From CAYWWY01 sp964462525 (GTDB lineage Bacteria; Thermotogota; Thermotogae; MWEM01): a stretch of DNA of 64,000 nucleotides. The DNA is taken from the NCBI GenBank assembly GCA_964462525.1, contig CAYWWY010000008.1, positions 36,695 to 100,694 on the forward strand, written 5' to 3'. Position numbers and translations under genes: made by a program. Position 1 is the stretch's first letter, and each line of letters begins with the position of its first letter. This document shows, one piece after another, positions 8,209 through 18,200 of this stretch. The notes beneath the pieces were generated by a model. It was not told where the DNA came from. It did no database searches and saw only the letters and a program-made list of their open reading frames with translations.

Positions 8209-9766
8209 GATGTGCACCTGCCGGCAATAGCATCGATTCAATCTTGTCGAAGAAGGGGTTGCAATAGGAGTCCTCTTTGATGATTACTCCCTCCAGTCCT
8301 TTTCCTCCATCACGAGGGCGAGAGATATCGGCAAACTGCCCTTCTTCAATGGCTTTCATCAATCCAACTTCAGCAGTGTGTTCCAATAGGTTCAAGGCTT
8401 GCGCCAACACTTCATTGGCTCTTTGTTCGATCCATCCTCCCGATTTGATCTGGATTTCTTCCTTTAATCCCCGCGCCGTGCCAAAGATATAGTTGGCATT
8501 CGTCAGGGCGAGGTACCGATCTTGGAGATAAGGAGTATGAATGGCTTCAGTCGGCATACCCAACAACTGAATATCCTGACCTGTCAAGATGGCAGCTAGA
8601 TTGAACATTGCATTCATGATGAATCCTTTGAAAATGTTGCCCGTCATATATTTGGTGGGAGGCATATATTTAGGTGTGGCGTATGGAAAAAGCTGACGAG
8701 TGAGCAAGGCATGAGCCAGTTCATAGAGAAATCCATTTTCGATATCCGGGTCAATTTCAAATGCGTGTCCAAGACCCATAAATCGTTCCTCCATACCGGC
8801 TGCTTTCGCAAAGGCTTCATTGATCAACTGGGACGCAGTCACTGCATACGCTTTTTCAATGGCGTCGGAGGTGGTAAGATAATTATCTTCTCCCGTATTA
8901 ATTGTAATATGGGCCAGCGCGCAGATCATACGGGAAAAGTATTGGTCGATCAAGGTTCGTTTCATGTTGATATCTCGGAAGAGAATTCCATACATGGAAT
9001 CGTTGAGCAGAAAATCCAAGCCTTCCCAAGAAGCCATCATGGCAATCTCAGGCATGCACAGTCCCGATGCGTAGTTGACCAGACGGATATACCGCCCCGC
9101 CTCTTTGCCGGATTCATCCAAAGCGCGACGCATAATCCGAAAGTTTTCCTGGCTTGCATAGGTGCCCCCAAATCCTTCGGTTGTCGCCCCATACGGGACA
9201 TACTCCAAAAGACTTTGGGCGGTTGACCGGATTACGGCAATGACATCCGCCCCTTGGGTGACAGCAGCTTTGGCCTGCTGCGTATCTTCGTGAATATTGC
9301 CGGTAGCGACGATCACGTATCGAAGGGGGCGCAATGGGTCTCCTAGGTCGTGAAGCATTTGGTTTCGCTCATCACGAATTGATAAAATACGATCGATGGC
9401 CATCTGTGCAAACCCTTCCAAATAATCGTCAATCTCATTTTTGGGCATGATCGGCACCGAAGTTAAGTCAAGTCCATCTGCAACTGCTATGGCTAGTTGT
9501 TGAGGTTCACATCTCTTTTGGATGCACCCGTTTGCGATCCAAAAGCTTGCCCCGTGCCCCAAAACCTTCTTTTGATAAAGATGATCGATCATGACATTGG
9601 GAAAGGGAGTGCCATCGGAGTCTTCTCCATCCACACCCATATATCGGGCCGCTGTTCTTTCGATGGATAGAGTCGTATGCGTCTGGACGAAGCGCTGAAT
9701 GGGTTGGATGATGGTCTGCGCGAGCTGTTTGGTTTTCTGTACCAATTGGTCATCGAGTTGAATCAT
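8201..9766 (-). CDS. kamD: Lysine 5,6-aminomutase alpha subunit
   Basis: 521 residues, the usual length of the alpha subunit (about 516). The TIM-barrel sequence carries family stretches such as ERTAARYMGVDG, PLRYVIVATGNIHED, VIAVIRSTAQSLLEYVP and GGTYASQENFRIMRRAL. The alpha subunit forms the barrel active site that receives adenosylcobalamin and pyridoxal phosphate from KamE. The two genes overlap by 8 bp. Other lysine-fermentation genes (kamA, kdd, kce, kal) and the known reactivase genes kamB/kamC are not in this window. A GAAAGGTG ribosome site precedes the ATG. The 48-bp gap to ruvB shows no convincing promoter, so transcription may come from the prmC-ruvB side. Confidence 0.94.
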   Translation of the reverse strand: MIQLDDQLVQKTKQLAQTIIQPIQRFVQTHTTLSIERTAARYMGVDGEDSDGTPFPNVMIDHLYQKKVLGHGASFWIANGCIQKRCEPQQLAIAVADGLDLTSVPIMPKNEIDDYLEGFAQMAIDRILSIRDERNQMLHDLGDPLRPLRYVIVATGNIHEDTQQAKAAVTQGADVIAVIRSTAQSLLEYVPYGATTEGFGGTYASQENFRIMRRALDESGKEAGRYIRLVNYASGLCMPEIAMMASWEGLDFLLNDSMYGILFRDINMKRTLIDQYFSRMICALAHITINTGEDNYLTTSDAIEKAYAVTASQLINEAFAKAAGMEERFMGLGHAFEIDPDIENGFLYELAHALLTRQLFPYATPKYMPPTKYMTGNIFKGFIMNAMFNLAAILTGQDIQLLGMPTEAIHTPYLQDRYLALTNANYIFGTARGLKEEIQIKSGGWIEQRANEVLAQALNLLEHTAEVGLMKAIEEGQFADISRPRDGGKGLEGVIIKEDSYCNPFFDKIESMLLPAGAHHD

Positions 9767-9814
9767 GAGCGCACCTTTCTCTGGTTCAATTTGGGTTTAT
9801 GAGTGATTGCCTCG

Positions 9815-10873
9815 CTAAAACATTGGCACTTGAGGGTTCGTTTGATCCGCATCATATCCCAAGTGCTGGTATGCTTTCAGGGTGGCATTGCGTCCTCGGT
9901 GAGACCGTGTAAGAAATCCTGTCTGGATCAAAAACGGTTCATACACCTCACTGATGGTGTCTGGTTCGACGCCTGCCGCGGCTGCAATAGCGCGGATTCC
10001 TGCGGGACCGCCTTTGTAGTGGTCGATTAGAATCCGCAGGATTTTTCTGTCCATGTAGTCCAGACCAAAACTGTCGATTTCCAAAGACTCCAAAGCTTCG
10101 AGGGTATCATGGAGATCGATTTGGGTTTTGCTTTTCACCGTAGCAAAATCTCGAATCCGTTTAAGCAAGCGGTTTGCGATCCGAGGCGTTCCTCGCGCTC
10201 GTTCAGCAGTAATTTGCGCCGCTTCTTCGGATATCCCCATCTGGAGTAGATGGGCCGATCTCTGAACGATTTTCAACAATTCGTCTGGTGTATAGAAATC
10301 CAGCTCAAATATCATACCGAATCGGTTTCGGAGTGGAGAGGTGAGCAATCCGCTCCGGGTCGTTGCTCCGATCAGAGTGAAATGGTTGATATCAATCCGA
10401 ATCGATCGGGCGCTCGGCCCCTTTCCGATTAGTATATCCAGAGAATAATCTTCCATAGCGGAATACAGTACTTCTTCTATGGAACGGTTCAACCGATGGA
10501 TTTCATCGATAAACAGGACCTCGCCCGGCTCAATATTGGTCAGAATCGCGGCTAAGTCCCCTTGTTTCTCAATGACTGGCCCCGAAGTGACATGGACCGA
10601 AGTATCCATCTCATTGCTGATCACATAGGCAAGAGTCGTTTTCCCCAAACCCGGAGGCCCTGCGAGAAGCACGTGGTCAAGAGGTTCTTTTCGAATCTTG
10701 GCAGCATCCAACGAAATCTGTAGCCTTCGTTTGATTTTTTCCTGACCCACATATTCATCCAGGGTCTTGGGCCGCAAGGTTACAAAGGAACGGTCTTCCT
10801 GGGCTGTTTTTGGGCTGACCAGCCTTTCCAGTTCTTCCTCTTCTTCATGCAATCGCGATTCGATATGCTTCAT
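9815..10873 (-). CDS. ruvB: Holliday junction branch migration ATPase RuvB
   Basis: 352 residues from ATG 10873. Walker A (GPPGLGKTT), Walker B (LFIDEIHRL), sensor 1 (GATTRSG) and a C-terminal winged helix with the arginine-rich end (TGFLTRSHRGRNAT) are all present, and the region DEYVGQEKIK marks the RuvB start. RuvB hexamers drive branch migration with RuvA. The ATG at 10873 overlaps the prmC stop as ATGA; in-frame starts at 10900 and 10939 lie inside prmC and would add a poorly conserved acidic extension. ruvA and ruvC are not nearby. Confidence 0.95.
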   Translation of the reverse strand: MKHIESRLHEEEEELERLVSPKTAQEDRSFVTLRPKTLDEYVGQEKIKRRLQISLDAAKIRKEPLDHVLLAGPPGLGKTTLAYVISNEMDTSVHVTSGPVIEKQGDLAAILTNIEPGEVLFIDEIHRLNRSIEEVLYSAMEDYSLDILIGKGPSARSIRIDINHFTLIGATTRSGLLTSPLRNRFGMIFELDFYTPDELLKIVQRSAHLLQMGISEEAAQITAERARGTPRIANRLLKRIRDFATVKSKTQIDLHDTLEALESLEIDSFGLDYMDRKILRILIDHYKGGPAGIRAIAAAAGVEPDTISEVYEPFLIQTGFLTRSHRGRNATLKAYQHLGYDADQTNPQVPMF

Positions 10874-11733
10874 TCCACCACTACTTTCATCATCCGCCAT
10901 CTTTGATTCAGATCTTGCTTCCATTGGATCGTTCCACAACCTTCAAACAGATGGTTCAGGGCATTTTTCTGGTCATGGGCAATTTCCATGTAAAGGGCGG
11001 TTTTTTTTCGGAGGGGAAAATGCGCTCGGACCTTTCGGAAAAAACCCAAACCATCTGCGCCTCCATATAGAGCTGTCGCTGGTTCGAATGCGGCCACTTG
11101 AGGATCGAGCATGGTTTTCTGCTGCTCAGCCACATAGGGAGGATTGCAAATAATTATGTCAAACGAATCCAACGCATCTCGCACAGGATCAAGGAAGTCA
11201 CCTTCCAAAAACCGAATCCGATCTGAAACCGCAGCCTCAGCTGCATTCGTTCTCGCGATAGCCAAGGCTTTGGGAGATATATCCGTCGCGGTTATCTCGG
11301 CAGTATCGATAAAATGGGCGATGGACACCGCGATGGCGCCGCTGCCTGTGCAAAGGTCCAGGACCTGCAGCGGTTGGTCGAGTTCTTCCTTTCTATAGTC
11401 GTCGACAACCCATTGAACCAGTTCTTCGGTTTCGGTTCGGGGTATGAGCACATCGGGTGTAACACTGATTTTTAAAGTAAAAAATGGTTGATATCCCAGA
11501 ACATAAGCCAACGGTTCACCTTGCTTAATCCTTCTTAAAGCGGCTCCAAAACGGGATAAGATCTCTTCGGGAATCACTTCGTTCCAACGGATATACAGTT
11601 GGGTTCGTTCTGAACCAAACTGAGCTGCCAGAAGCCATTCGGAAACCAGACGCGCGTTTTCGGAATGTTTTTCTGCGAGATATCCGCTACTCCATAAGAT
11701 GGCCTGGCCAATCGTCCATTTTCTCTTTTCCAT
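10870..11733 (-). CDS. prmC: Peptide chain release factor N5-glutamine methyltransferase
   Basis: 287 residues, the usual HemK/PrmC length. An N-terminal helical domain precedes a Rossmann methyltransferase with the SAM loop LDLCTGSGAIAVSIA and the catalytic NPPY motif (IICNPPYV), which binds the substrate glutamine of the release-factor GGQ loop. The middle stretch PLAYVLGYQPF and DVLIPRTETEELV is typical. It is the first gene of the minus-strand block. Upstream, a weak promoter can be drawn (TTCCAA, 17 bp, TAAAAT, near 11755-11785 on the minus strand). It shares an ATGA with ruvB. Confidence 0.94.
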   Translation of the reverse strand: MEKRKWTIGQAILWSSGYLAEKHSENARLVSEWLLAAQFGSERTQLYIRWNEVIPEEILSRFGAALRRIKQGEPLAYVLGYQPFFTLKISVTPDVLIPRTETEELVQWVVDDYRKEELDQPLQVLDLCTGSGAIAVSIAHFIDTAEITATDISPKALAIARTNAAEAAVSDRIRFLEGDFLDPVRDALDSFDIIICNPPYVAEQQKTMLDPQVAAFEPATALYGGADGLGFFRKVRAHFPLRKKTALYMEIAHDQKNALNHLFEGCGTIQWKQDLNQRWRMMKVVVE

Positions 11734-11808
11734 AACACCTCTTCAACGGTATTTTACCATATATTTTACGAAATTGGAAGAGTAAATAATGTAAAAAACC
11801 GTTTGGAA

Positions 11809-11838
11809 TTGCCAGAAAAACCCAGTTTGTGATACAAT
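11809..11838 (+). promoter_or_regulatory. Sigma-70-type promoter for fprA
   Basis: TTGCCA (11809-11814), 18 bp, TACAAT (11833-11838) lies about 58 bp before the fprA start. It is the only good promoter seen ahead of the 14-gene plus-strand run. Confidence 0.6.
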
Positions 11839-11896
11839 AGAACCAGATTCCATTAAACCATTGTAATCTTTACCTCCAAACGAAAGGAGCTTCTTC

Positions 11897-13087
11897 ATGA
11901 AACCCCGTCAAATTCATGATTCGATCTTTTGGGTAGGTGTGAACGACACGCAAACCAGCCTTTTTGAAAACCAGCTCTCGTTACCCCATGGCATAGCATA
12001 TAATTCCTATCTGATTCTTGATGATCAGGTTGTTCTGATCGATACAGTCAAAGGATCCTTTTTTTCTTCCTTCTTGTCTTCTTTGAAAGGAGTGCTCCAG
12101 GGGCGACCGATTGATTATCTGGTCATCAATCATATGGAACCGGACCATTCGGGCGCAGTGGATGCTCTGATCGAACTGTATCCAAAGATGAAATTGATCG
12201 GGAATTCCAAAACCAGAGATATGGTTCGGGCGTATTTTCACCACGAGATCGACTTTGTTGAAGTCCAGGACGGACAGCGATTTTCAATCGGCAAAAAAGA
12301 GCTTCAATTCTTTTTCATTCCAATGGTCCATTGGCCAGAAACAATGGTAACCTATGATTCTTCCAGCGGAACGCTATTCTCCTGCGATGCTTTTGGGGGG
12401 TTTGGCACCTTGGATGGGGGGATCTTCGACGACGAACTGGATTTTTCTGTATTGGAAGGGGAAATGCTCCGATATTACGCCAATATCGTCGGTAGATACA
12501 GCAGTATGGTTCAGAAAGCCTTGAATAAACTGGGAGGCATTCAGATTCAGACCATCGCTCCATCCCATGGTATGGTCTGGAGAAAAGACCCGCGAAAAGT
12601 CATCGGATTGTATGATCGGTGGAGTCGTCAAGACACGGAAAGAGGCGCGGTGGTTGTGTACGGAACCATGTACGGCAATACAGAAACCATGGCGTACTCA
12701 ATCGCTAAAGGAATGCGTGATTCAGGGCTACACAACATTATTCTGCATAACCTGAGCAAATCGGATCATTCCGAAGCAATCCGGGATATCTGGAGAATGA
12801 GAGGACTGGCGCTTGGGTGTTGTACGTACAACATGAGCATGTTTCCCAAGATGGACGCTCTTGTCCGGAGCATCGACAACAAAATGATCCTAAATCGGAT
12901 TGCGGGTCTTTTTGGCACGTATACATGGAGTGGAGGGGGTATGAAAGGGGTACAAGCTTTTGTTGAAAAATGGAAGTGGCCTTTGATCGGACCTCAGGTT
13001 GAGGTGAAGGGAGTCCCTACATCGGAAGACCTTTCTCAAACTCATCTCTTGGGGAAACACATGGCATTGGAGATTCTCAAATCCTAG
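11897..13087 (+). CDS. fprA: Flavodiiron protein (A-type flavoprotein, O2/NO reductase)
   Basis: 396 residues. The N-terminal metallo-beta-lactamase-like domain carries the diiron ligands His79, Glu81, Asp83 and His84 (in NHMEPDHSG), with further His ligands in MVHWPET and in SHGMVW. The C-terminal flavodoxin domain starts near residue 250 (VVYGTMYGNTETMA). The family reduces O2 to water or NO to N2O with electrons from rubredoxin or F420 and is typical of anaerobes. No rubredoxin or NADH domain is fused. A good AAAGGAG ribosome site precedes the ATG. The HD-GYP gene starts directly after its stop codon. Confidence 0.95.
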   Translation: MKPRQIHDSIFWVGVNDTQTSLFENQLSLPHGIAYNSYLILDDQVVLIDTVKGSFFSSFLSSLKGVLQGRPIDYLVINHMEPDHSGAVDALIELYPKMKLIGNSKTRDMVRAYFHHEIDFVEVQDGQRFSIGKKELQFFFIPMVHWPETMVTYDSSSGTLFSCDAFGGFGTLDGGIFDDELDFSVLEGEMLRYYANIVGRYSSMVQKALNKLGGIQIQTIAPSHGMVWRKDPRKVIGLYDRWSRQDTERGAVVVYGTMYGNTETMAYSIAKGMRDSGLHNIILHNLSKSDHSEAIRDIWRMRGLALGCCTYNMSMFPKMDALVRSIDNKMILNRIAGLFGTYTWSGGGMKGVQAFVEKWKWPLIGPQVEVKGVPTSEDLSQTHLLGKHMALEILKS

Positions 13088-15223
13088 ATGAAAAGAAGAG
13101 CCCTTTTCCTGTTGCATATCTTGCACATTGCTGTGTTCGTTGTTTCATTTGCTTCCGCAAAACCCTTTATCCGAGTAATTGGGGACGTTGCCTATCCTCC
13201 TTTTGAATACCTAAACCCTGATGGAGTCCCCGAAGGATACTTGGTCGATCTTTGGGCATTGATTGCAGAGAAGACTGGGATTGCATATTCATATCAACTC
13301 ACTGTATGGAAAGATGCATTGAATATGTTGCAAGCCCACGAAGCGGATGTCATAGGGGGGGTCTTCAAAACACCCGAGCGGGAAGCTGTATTTGAATTTT
13401 CTCGTCCCTACTATGAGATTACTGCTCATATCTTCTTTCAAGAAGGGTTGACGGGCATTCGCGCAGTGGATGATCTGCAAGGGTTCATTGTCGGCGTAGT
13501 CGAAGGAGACGCTTCGCAAGCATACCTGGAACGACACCTGACCAATGGCTATCTCAAACTGTATGATGGTTGGGAGGAGTTGGTAAAAGCGGCGCTTTCA
13601 GAAGAAGTAAAAGTCTTTGTTATGGATAAGCCCACCGCTTTATATTTTTTGGCGTTGCATCAGGCAGAAGATAAGATTCGGTATCAACCCGAACCGTTGT
13701 ATTCCGAAGCCTTCCATATGATTGTGGCAAAAGAAAACACTGCGCTGCTTCACATGATCAACCAAGGGCTTGACCAAATTACGCCTCAGGAAATGAAGAG
13801 TCTGGAAAATCGATGGATGGGAAAAGAGATTGGGTACCCATCAAACATTACAAGAGTTCTTTGGTTCATTTTAATCTCAGCCGTCGTAATGATTGCGATG
13901 ATTGTCTGGAACATGATCTTGAAGCGGAAAATCCGGAAAGCTGTTTTGACGATCCAAGGGCAAAACCGCGATTTGCAGCAACAGAATGAGCAGCTGCAAA
14001 GAAACAAAGACGAGTTAAAAGCTTTGAATGAAGAATTGCACAGTTCAACACAGCAGCTTGAGGCTTCGTATGCCGAGCTGGAAGCAGTGAATCGGGGAAT
14101 GGAACAGATTATTGATGTAACAGCTCGCATGTCAGAAGCGGCAAAAGAAAATGACGAATCCTTTCTTACTCAGCTGCTGGAGATGCTGTTGGTCCTAGTG
14201 CCCCGAGCCGACTATGGAAGCTTATCGTTGGTTGAGGATGGCCAATGGCGGTTTGTGCATGCGGTTGGGCATGACTTGGAACGGCTGAAAAAGTTGAAAT
14301 TGAAATCAATCTACTTGATGGAAATAGAAAAAGCGGCAATTTTCCCGAATATTCTCGAACGAAACAGGACAATCCTAGATGACCCGATTTTGGTGGAGTT
14401 GAATAAGGCGACTTTGCCGATCAAAGAGTCGATTGTCAGCGCGCTTCGTTTTGGGGGAAATCACGTCGGAAACATGGCCTTAGATATAGGAGAGGGGAAG
14501 TCAGAGCGATTTCAGGAAAAAGATGTGACGATCGTCAATGCCTTTTCGAATGTCGCTTCTTCTTTTATTGGGATGCAAAGGTATATGATCGAACAGGGAA
14601 AATTCCAAAAACAACTGTTAATGGCCATGATCCAGATTCTAGAGATCTATGATCCTTACACCCATGGACACTCCGAAAAGGTAGCCGAGTACTCAGCCCT
14701 GATTGCTCAGGATATGGGGATGAAAAAGGAACAGATTCAACGGATTTATTGGGCAGGTTTGGTGCATGATATTGGAAAGATTCTTGTTCCCCAAGGCATT
14801 CTGTCCAAACCCGATAAGCTAACCTATCATGAGTTTGAAACGATCAAGTCTCACCCGGAATGGGGTGCTCGGGTTTTACAGACCTCTGAAGAGCTTCAGG
14901 ATATCGTAGAGAGTGTTCTGTATCACCATGAGCGATGGGATGGCAAAGGCTATCCGGAAGGAAAAAAAGCAGAGGACATCCCAATCAACGCCCGGATTAT
15001 CGGGATGGCCGATGCATATGATGCCATGATTTCCGATCGGCCCTATCGGGTTGGGCTCAAGCTAGATGAGGCCATCGAAGAAATCCGTCAAAACAGCGGA
15101 AAGCAATTTGATCCAACCATCGTAGAGGTTTTTCTGAGACATCTTTATCAGGATCGAATGGGTTCCAGCAGCATTAACAGAAAACTGAATGGGGATAATC
15201 AAGGGAGGTTGACTCATGCGTAG
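13088..15223 (+). CDS. Periplasmic-binding-domain sensor with GAF and HD-GYP output
   Basis: 711 residues. Order: signal peptide (1-24), a bacterial extracellular solute-binding family 3 domain (about 25-250), one membrane helix (257-277), a Gln/Glu-rich coiled coil (about 285-345), a GAF-like domain (about 355-505) and an HD-GYP domain (about 515-700). HD-GYP hallmarks are visible: HSEKVAEYS, VHDIGKI, HPEWG, YHHERWDGKGYP and DAYDAM. HD-GYP enzymes hydrolyse cyclic di-GMP, so this protein should couple an amino-acid- or polar-ligand signal outside the cell to c-di-GMP breakdown. The ATG directly follows the fprA stop. It overlaps the next gene by 8 bp. A paralogue with the same GAF/HD-GYP half lies at 53423-55702. 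Confidence 0.93.
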   Translation: MKRRALFLLHILHIAVFVVSFASAKPFIRVIGDVAYPPFEYLNPDGVPEGYLVDLWALIAEKTGIAYSYQLTVWKDALNMLQAHEADVIGGVFKTPEREAVFEFSRPYYEITAHIFFQEGLTGIRAVDDLQGFIVGVVEGDASQAYLERHLTNGYLKLYDGWEELVKAALSEEVKVFVMDKPTALYFLALHQAEDKIRYQPEPLYSEAFHMIVAKENTALLHMINQGLDQITPQEMKSLENRWMGKEIGYPSNITRVLWFILISAVVMIAMIVWNMILKRKIRKAVLTIQGQNRDLQQQNEQLQRNKDELKALNEELHSSTQQLEASYAELEAVNRGMEQIIDVTARMSEAAKENDESFLTQLLEMLLVLVPRADYGSLSLVEDGQWRFVHAVGHDLERLKKLKLKSIYLMEIEKAAIFPNILERNRTILDDPILVELNKATLPIKESIVSALRFGGNHVGNMALDIGEGKSERFQEKDVTIVNAFSNVASSFIGMQRYMIEQGKFQKQLLMAMIQILEIYDPYTHGHSEKVAEYSALIAQDMGMKKEQIQRIYWAGLVHDIGKILVPQGILSKPDKLTYHEFETIKSHPEWGARVLQTSEELQDIVESVLYHHERWDGKGYPEGKKAEDIPINARIIGMADAYDAMISDRPYRVGLKLDEAIEEIRQNSGKQFDPTIVEVFLRHLYQDRMGSSSINRKLNGDNQGRLTHA

Positions 15224-18200
15224 ATCATTGGTTTTGTTATGGATGATAGCAGCCAGTCTGACATTGATGGCAACGACAATCAGGTTGGACATTCTAACTC
15301 AACCTTCAGGAGGAAATGTGATTGTGAATGATGTGTGGAGGGGGAATGCTCCCGTCTCGGTGATGGTTAACCCCGGCCTGCATAAGATCGAAGCAAACCA
15401 TCATGGGTACATAAGTCAGAGTACAGAAGTCGAAGTGAGTCTTCCTCAGGTTATTGAATTTTCCATGGTACCCATTCCAGACGTTGTAGAAAGATTTCCC
15501 ATAGCCCTGTTCCTTACCAATTACAAAGAATCCGGTACCAGAAGGGTATTGGATCTTGAAGGCGCCGATGCGGTGATTGAGCACCTATCCAATCGGCTCC
15601 GTGTTCTCGGATTTCCACTATTTGAGAAGCAACCACAAGATGAATGGGACCTGCTTTTGGGGCCCGATTTGCTCATTCATTCTCTTCAGGATGAGTTCCC
15701 CGAAGGCCGGTTGATTCTACTTGTTGACTCGCAATGGAGTACTGCGATTTTTCAGCAGCAGAAAGTCAACCGCTTGACGATGCAGCTAAAGGTATATGAT
15801 GTTCGCGAAGGGGTCGTTTTGGGGACAATCAATGAATTCGCTGAAAGCGTCGGATTGGTAAGTCAACAAATCGCTTTATGGCAAGTGGTCGAGAAGGTAA
15901 CCCACAAGTTTATGAACATGGTTGGCGGGTACATGATTCAATTGAGTTTGCGAGAAGAACAGAATCCTGTTTTGATCGCAAAAGGACCCGATTTTCCTGT
16001 TCATTGGGAGATCAACAGTCCAATTCCTGTTCGGAGTGTTCGATTGGTCGATGGTAATGCCGAAGCAGCAGAATACTGGGTGAGTTCAGCGCCTGAGTTG
16101 CAGAAGACCTTTCTCTTTCTTGTGGATACCAGTTCGAAAATGGCTGATTGGTTGGATCCTTCCAAAAAGCTGATCGAATCGATGATCACTCAGCTTCCTG
16201 AGAACTCCCAATGGGCGGTAATGACCTTCGGAGATCAGATTGAATTGGTTCAGAGCGTGACTACGAGGTTTGACCAATGGGTTTCAGCGAAGGAGCGAAT
16301 TGTGGGGTCAGGAATGTCACCCATGCATGATGCCCTTTACCGAGCGTCGAGTTACCTGTCCCGAATCGAAGGACTCCGCTACATTATCCTGTTGACCGAC
16401 GGAATCGACCACGATTACTTTGATTCGAGTTCGGGCAGCCGGTTCACGCTCTCGGAAGCAATTCATTCCCTTAAAACCAACAGGTGCATCCTGTACCCGA
16501 TCGGTATGACGCCATCCCATTACCAACAGTTGCTCCAAGAAATCGGTAGGGAATTTGGCACTCAATACATCAACGCATATCGAAAAGATTCCGTTGTTCT
16601 TGCGCAGAACTGGTCCGATCAGGTGCGTTTGTCTACCTTTGTCATCCAAGGGTATACAAAAGACGAGCCCCGGTTGATGTTGGGATTCAACGTATACGAT
16701 GTGGATGAAAGCAGTCGCTTCTTGCGGCTTAACCCACAGATTACATCCCTGATCCCTCCTGAAAGGGTTCCGGCAGAACCTACTGTTGAAGTTGATGAAG
16801 AACCGATTGAAGAAGCGGTCCCGGTTTCAACTGATAAACCTTTGGATCTCCTTGTGCTCGACCCCGCTTTTTTTCTTGCCCCTCCTCTTTCAGGGTTGAA
16901 GCTACCCGAGATGTACAGCGAGGTCTTTTCTTCTGCTTCGATTGATCTCTTTGATATGGATCCATATGCCAATATATTGTGGACGACCGATCGAATCCTT
17001 TATTACTGGATCAGGGATACCCAGACGTTGAGATGGATGGAAATGGGAGAAACGATCTTGATTGCTGCTATTCATGAACCCTATCTCTTCGCGCAATCAG
17101 GGAAGACCCTTCATGTCTATCAGATCCGGGAAGACCAAGATTTGGACTGGATCGTTGCGTATCCCTTAGACAAGCGGATTGTGGAACTCCAAGTGATGAA
17201 TCATCGCGTGTTGGTTCGGTTGAGTGACGGGACCGCCGAATCCTTTCATCTAACTGGAAGAGATCTCTGGAAACTCGAACCCAGTGGACACCCTATATCC
17301 AGTTTGCGCCTGTTTGATCAAGGGGGTTTGATATCGACCTATGCCAGCGGATTGGTTAATTGGTGGATCCCCTTTCATGAGGGCGAACCGAAATCTTTAT
17401 CGCATCAACGGTCAATTGCTGGGGCTTTTTCGTTCAAGGCAGATCCGGGTCAATTCATTATGATTGATTCGAGTGGAGAAATCTATTATCAACCATTGGA
17501 TGGGTCCTTGGCTTCCAGCAAAAGGCTGAATCGAGGAATTGTTTTAGATGCCCTATTTGCGGAAGAAGAAGAGTTGATGATCACCATCCATTGGGATGGT
17601 ACCGTTCGCGCGTTTCAGGTGAACGATCTTCATGAGCGTTTTCAGATCACATATCCTCTGGGATTTTTGATGATTAAAACAGATCGTTGGGCCAAATCAG
17701 CTTTGGTACAAACCGTTGATGGATATACGGTGTATTTTTCTCTAGAAGCCACATCGATCCCGGAGCTTGCGGATCACCCAACGGTGATTCATCCCAACCT
17801 TCGACCGATCCCGGATGAACACCATACCCTGATTCCGATCGCTCCAAAACCCGACCCAGATAAACCACTGGTACCTGACCCAGAAACTTCACTGGTACCT
17901 GACCCAGACAAACCACTGGTACCTGACCCAGAAACTTCACTGGTACCTGACCCAGACAAACCACNNNNNNNNNNNNNNNNNNNNNNNNNNNNNNNNNNNN
18001 NNNNNNNNNNNNNNNNNNNNNNNNNNNNNNNNNNNNNNNNNNNNNNNNNNNNNNNNNNNNNNNNCACTGGTACCTGACCCAGAAACTTCACTGGTACCTG
18101 ACCCAGACAAACCACTGGTACCTGACCCAGACAAACCACTGGTACCTGATCCGGAAGATTCCATAGAGGAACAGTTTCTGATTGACCCGGTATCTTTCCA

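Noticed and set aside
8209..8241. Upstream extension of KamE starting at 8241
   Set aside because: It adds a Cys-rich leader not seen in the family and overlaps kamD by 41 bp, while ATG 8208 has a ribosome site.
9767..9814. B12 or lysine riboswitch upstream of kamD
   Set aside because: The gap to ruvB is only 48 bp and has no matching structure.
10874..10939. Longer RuvB start at 10939
   Set aside because: It lies inside prmC; ATG 10873 forms an ATGA overlap and gives the usual protein length.
17868..18162. Short direct repeats that could suggest a CRISPR array
   Set aside because: The 24-bp units are contiguous, have no spacers and encode an in-frame octapeptide.
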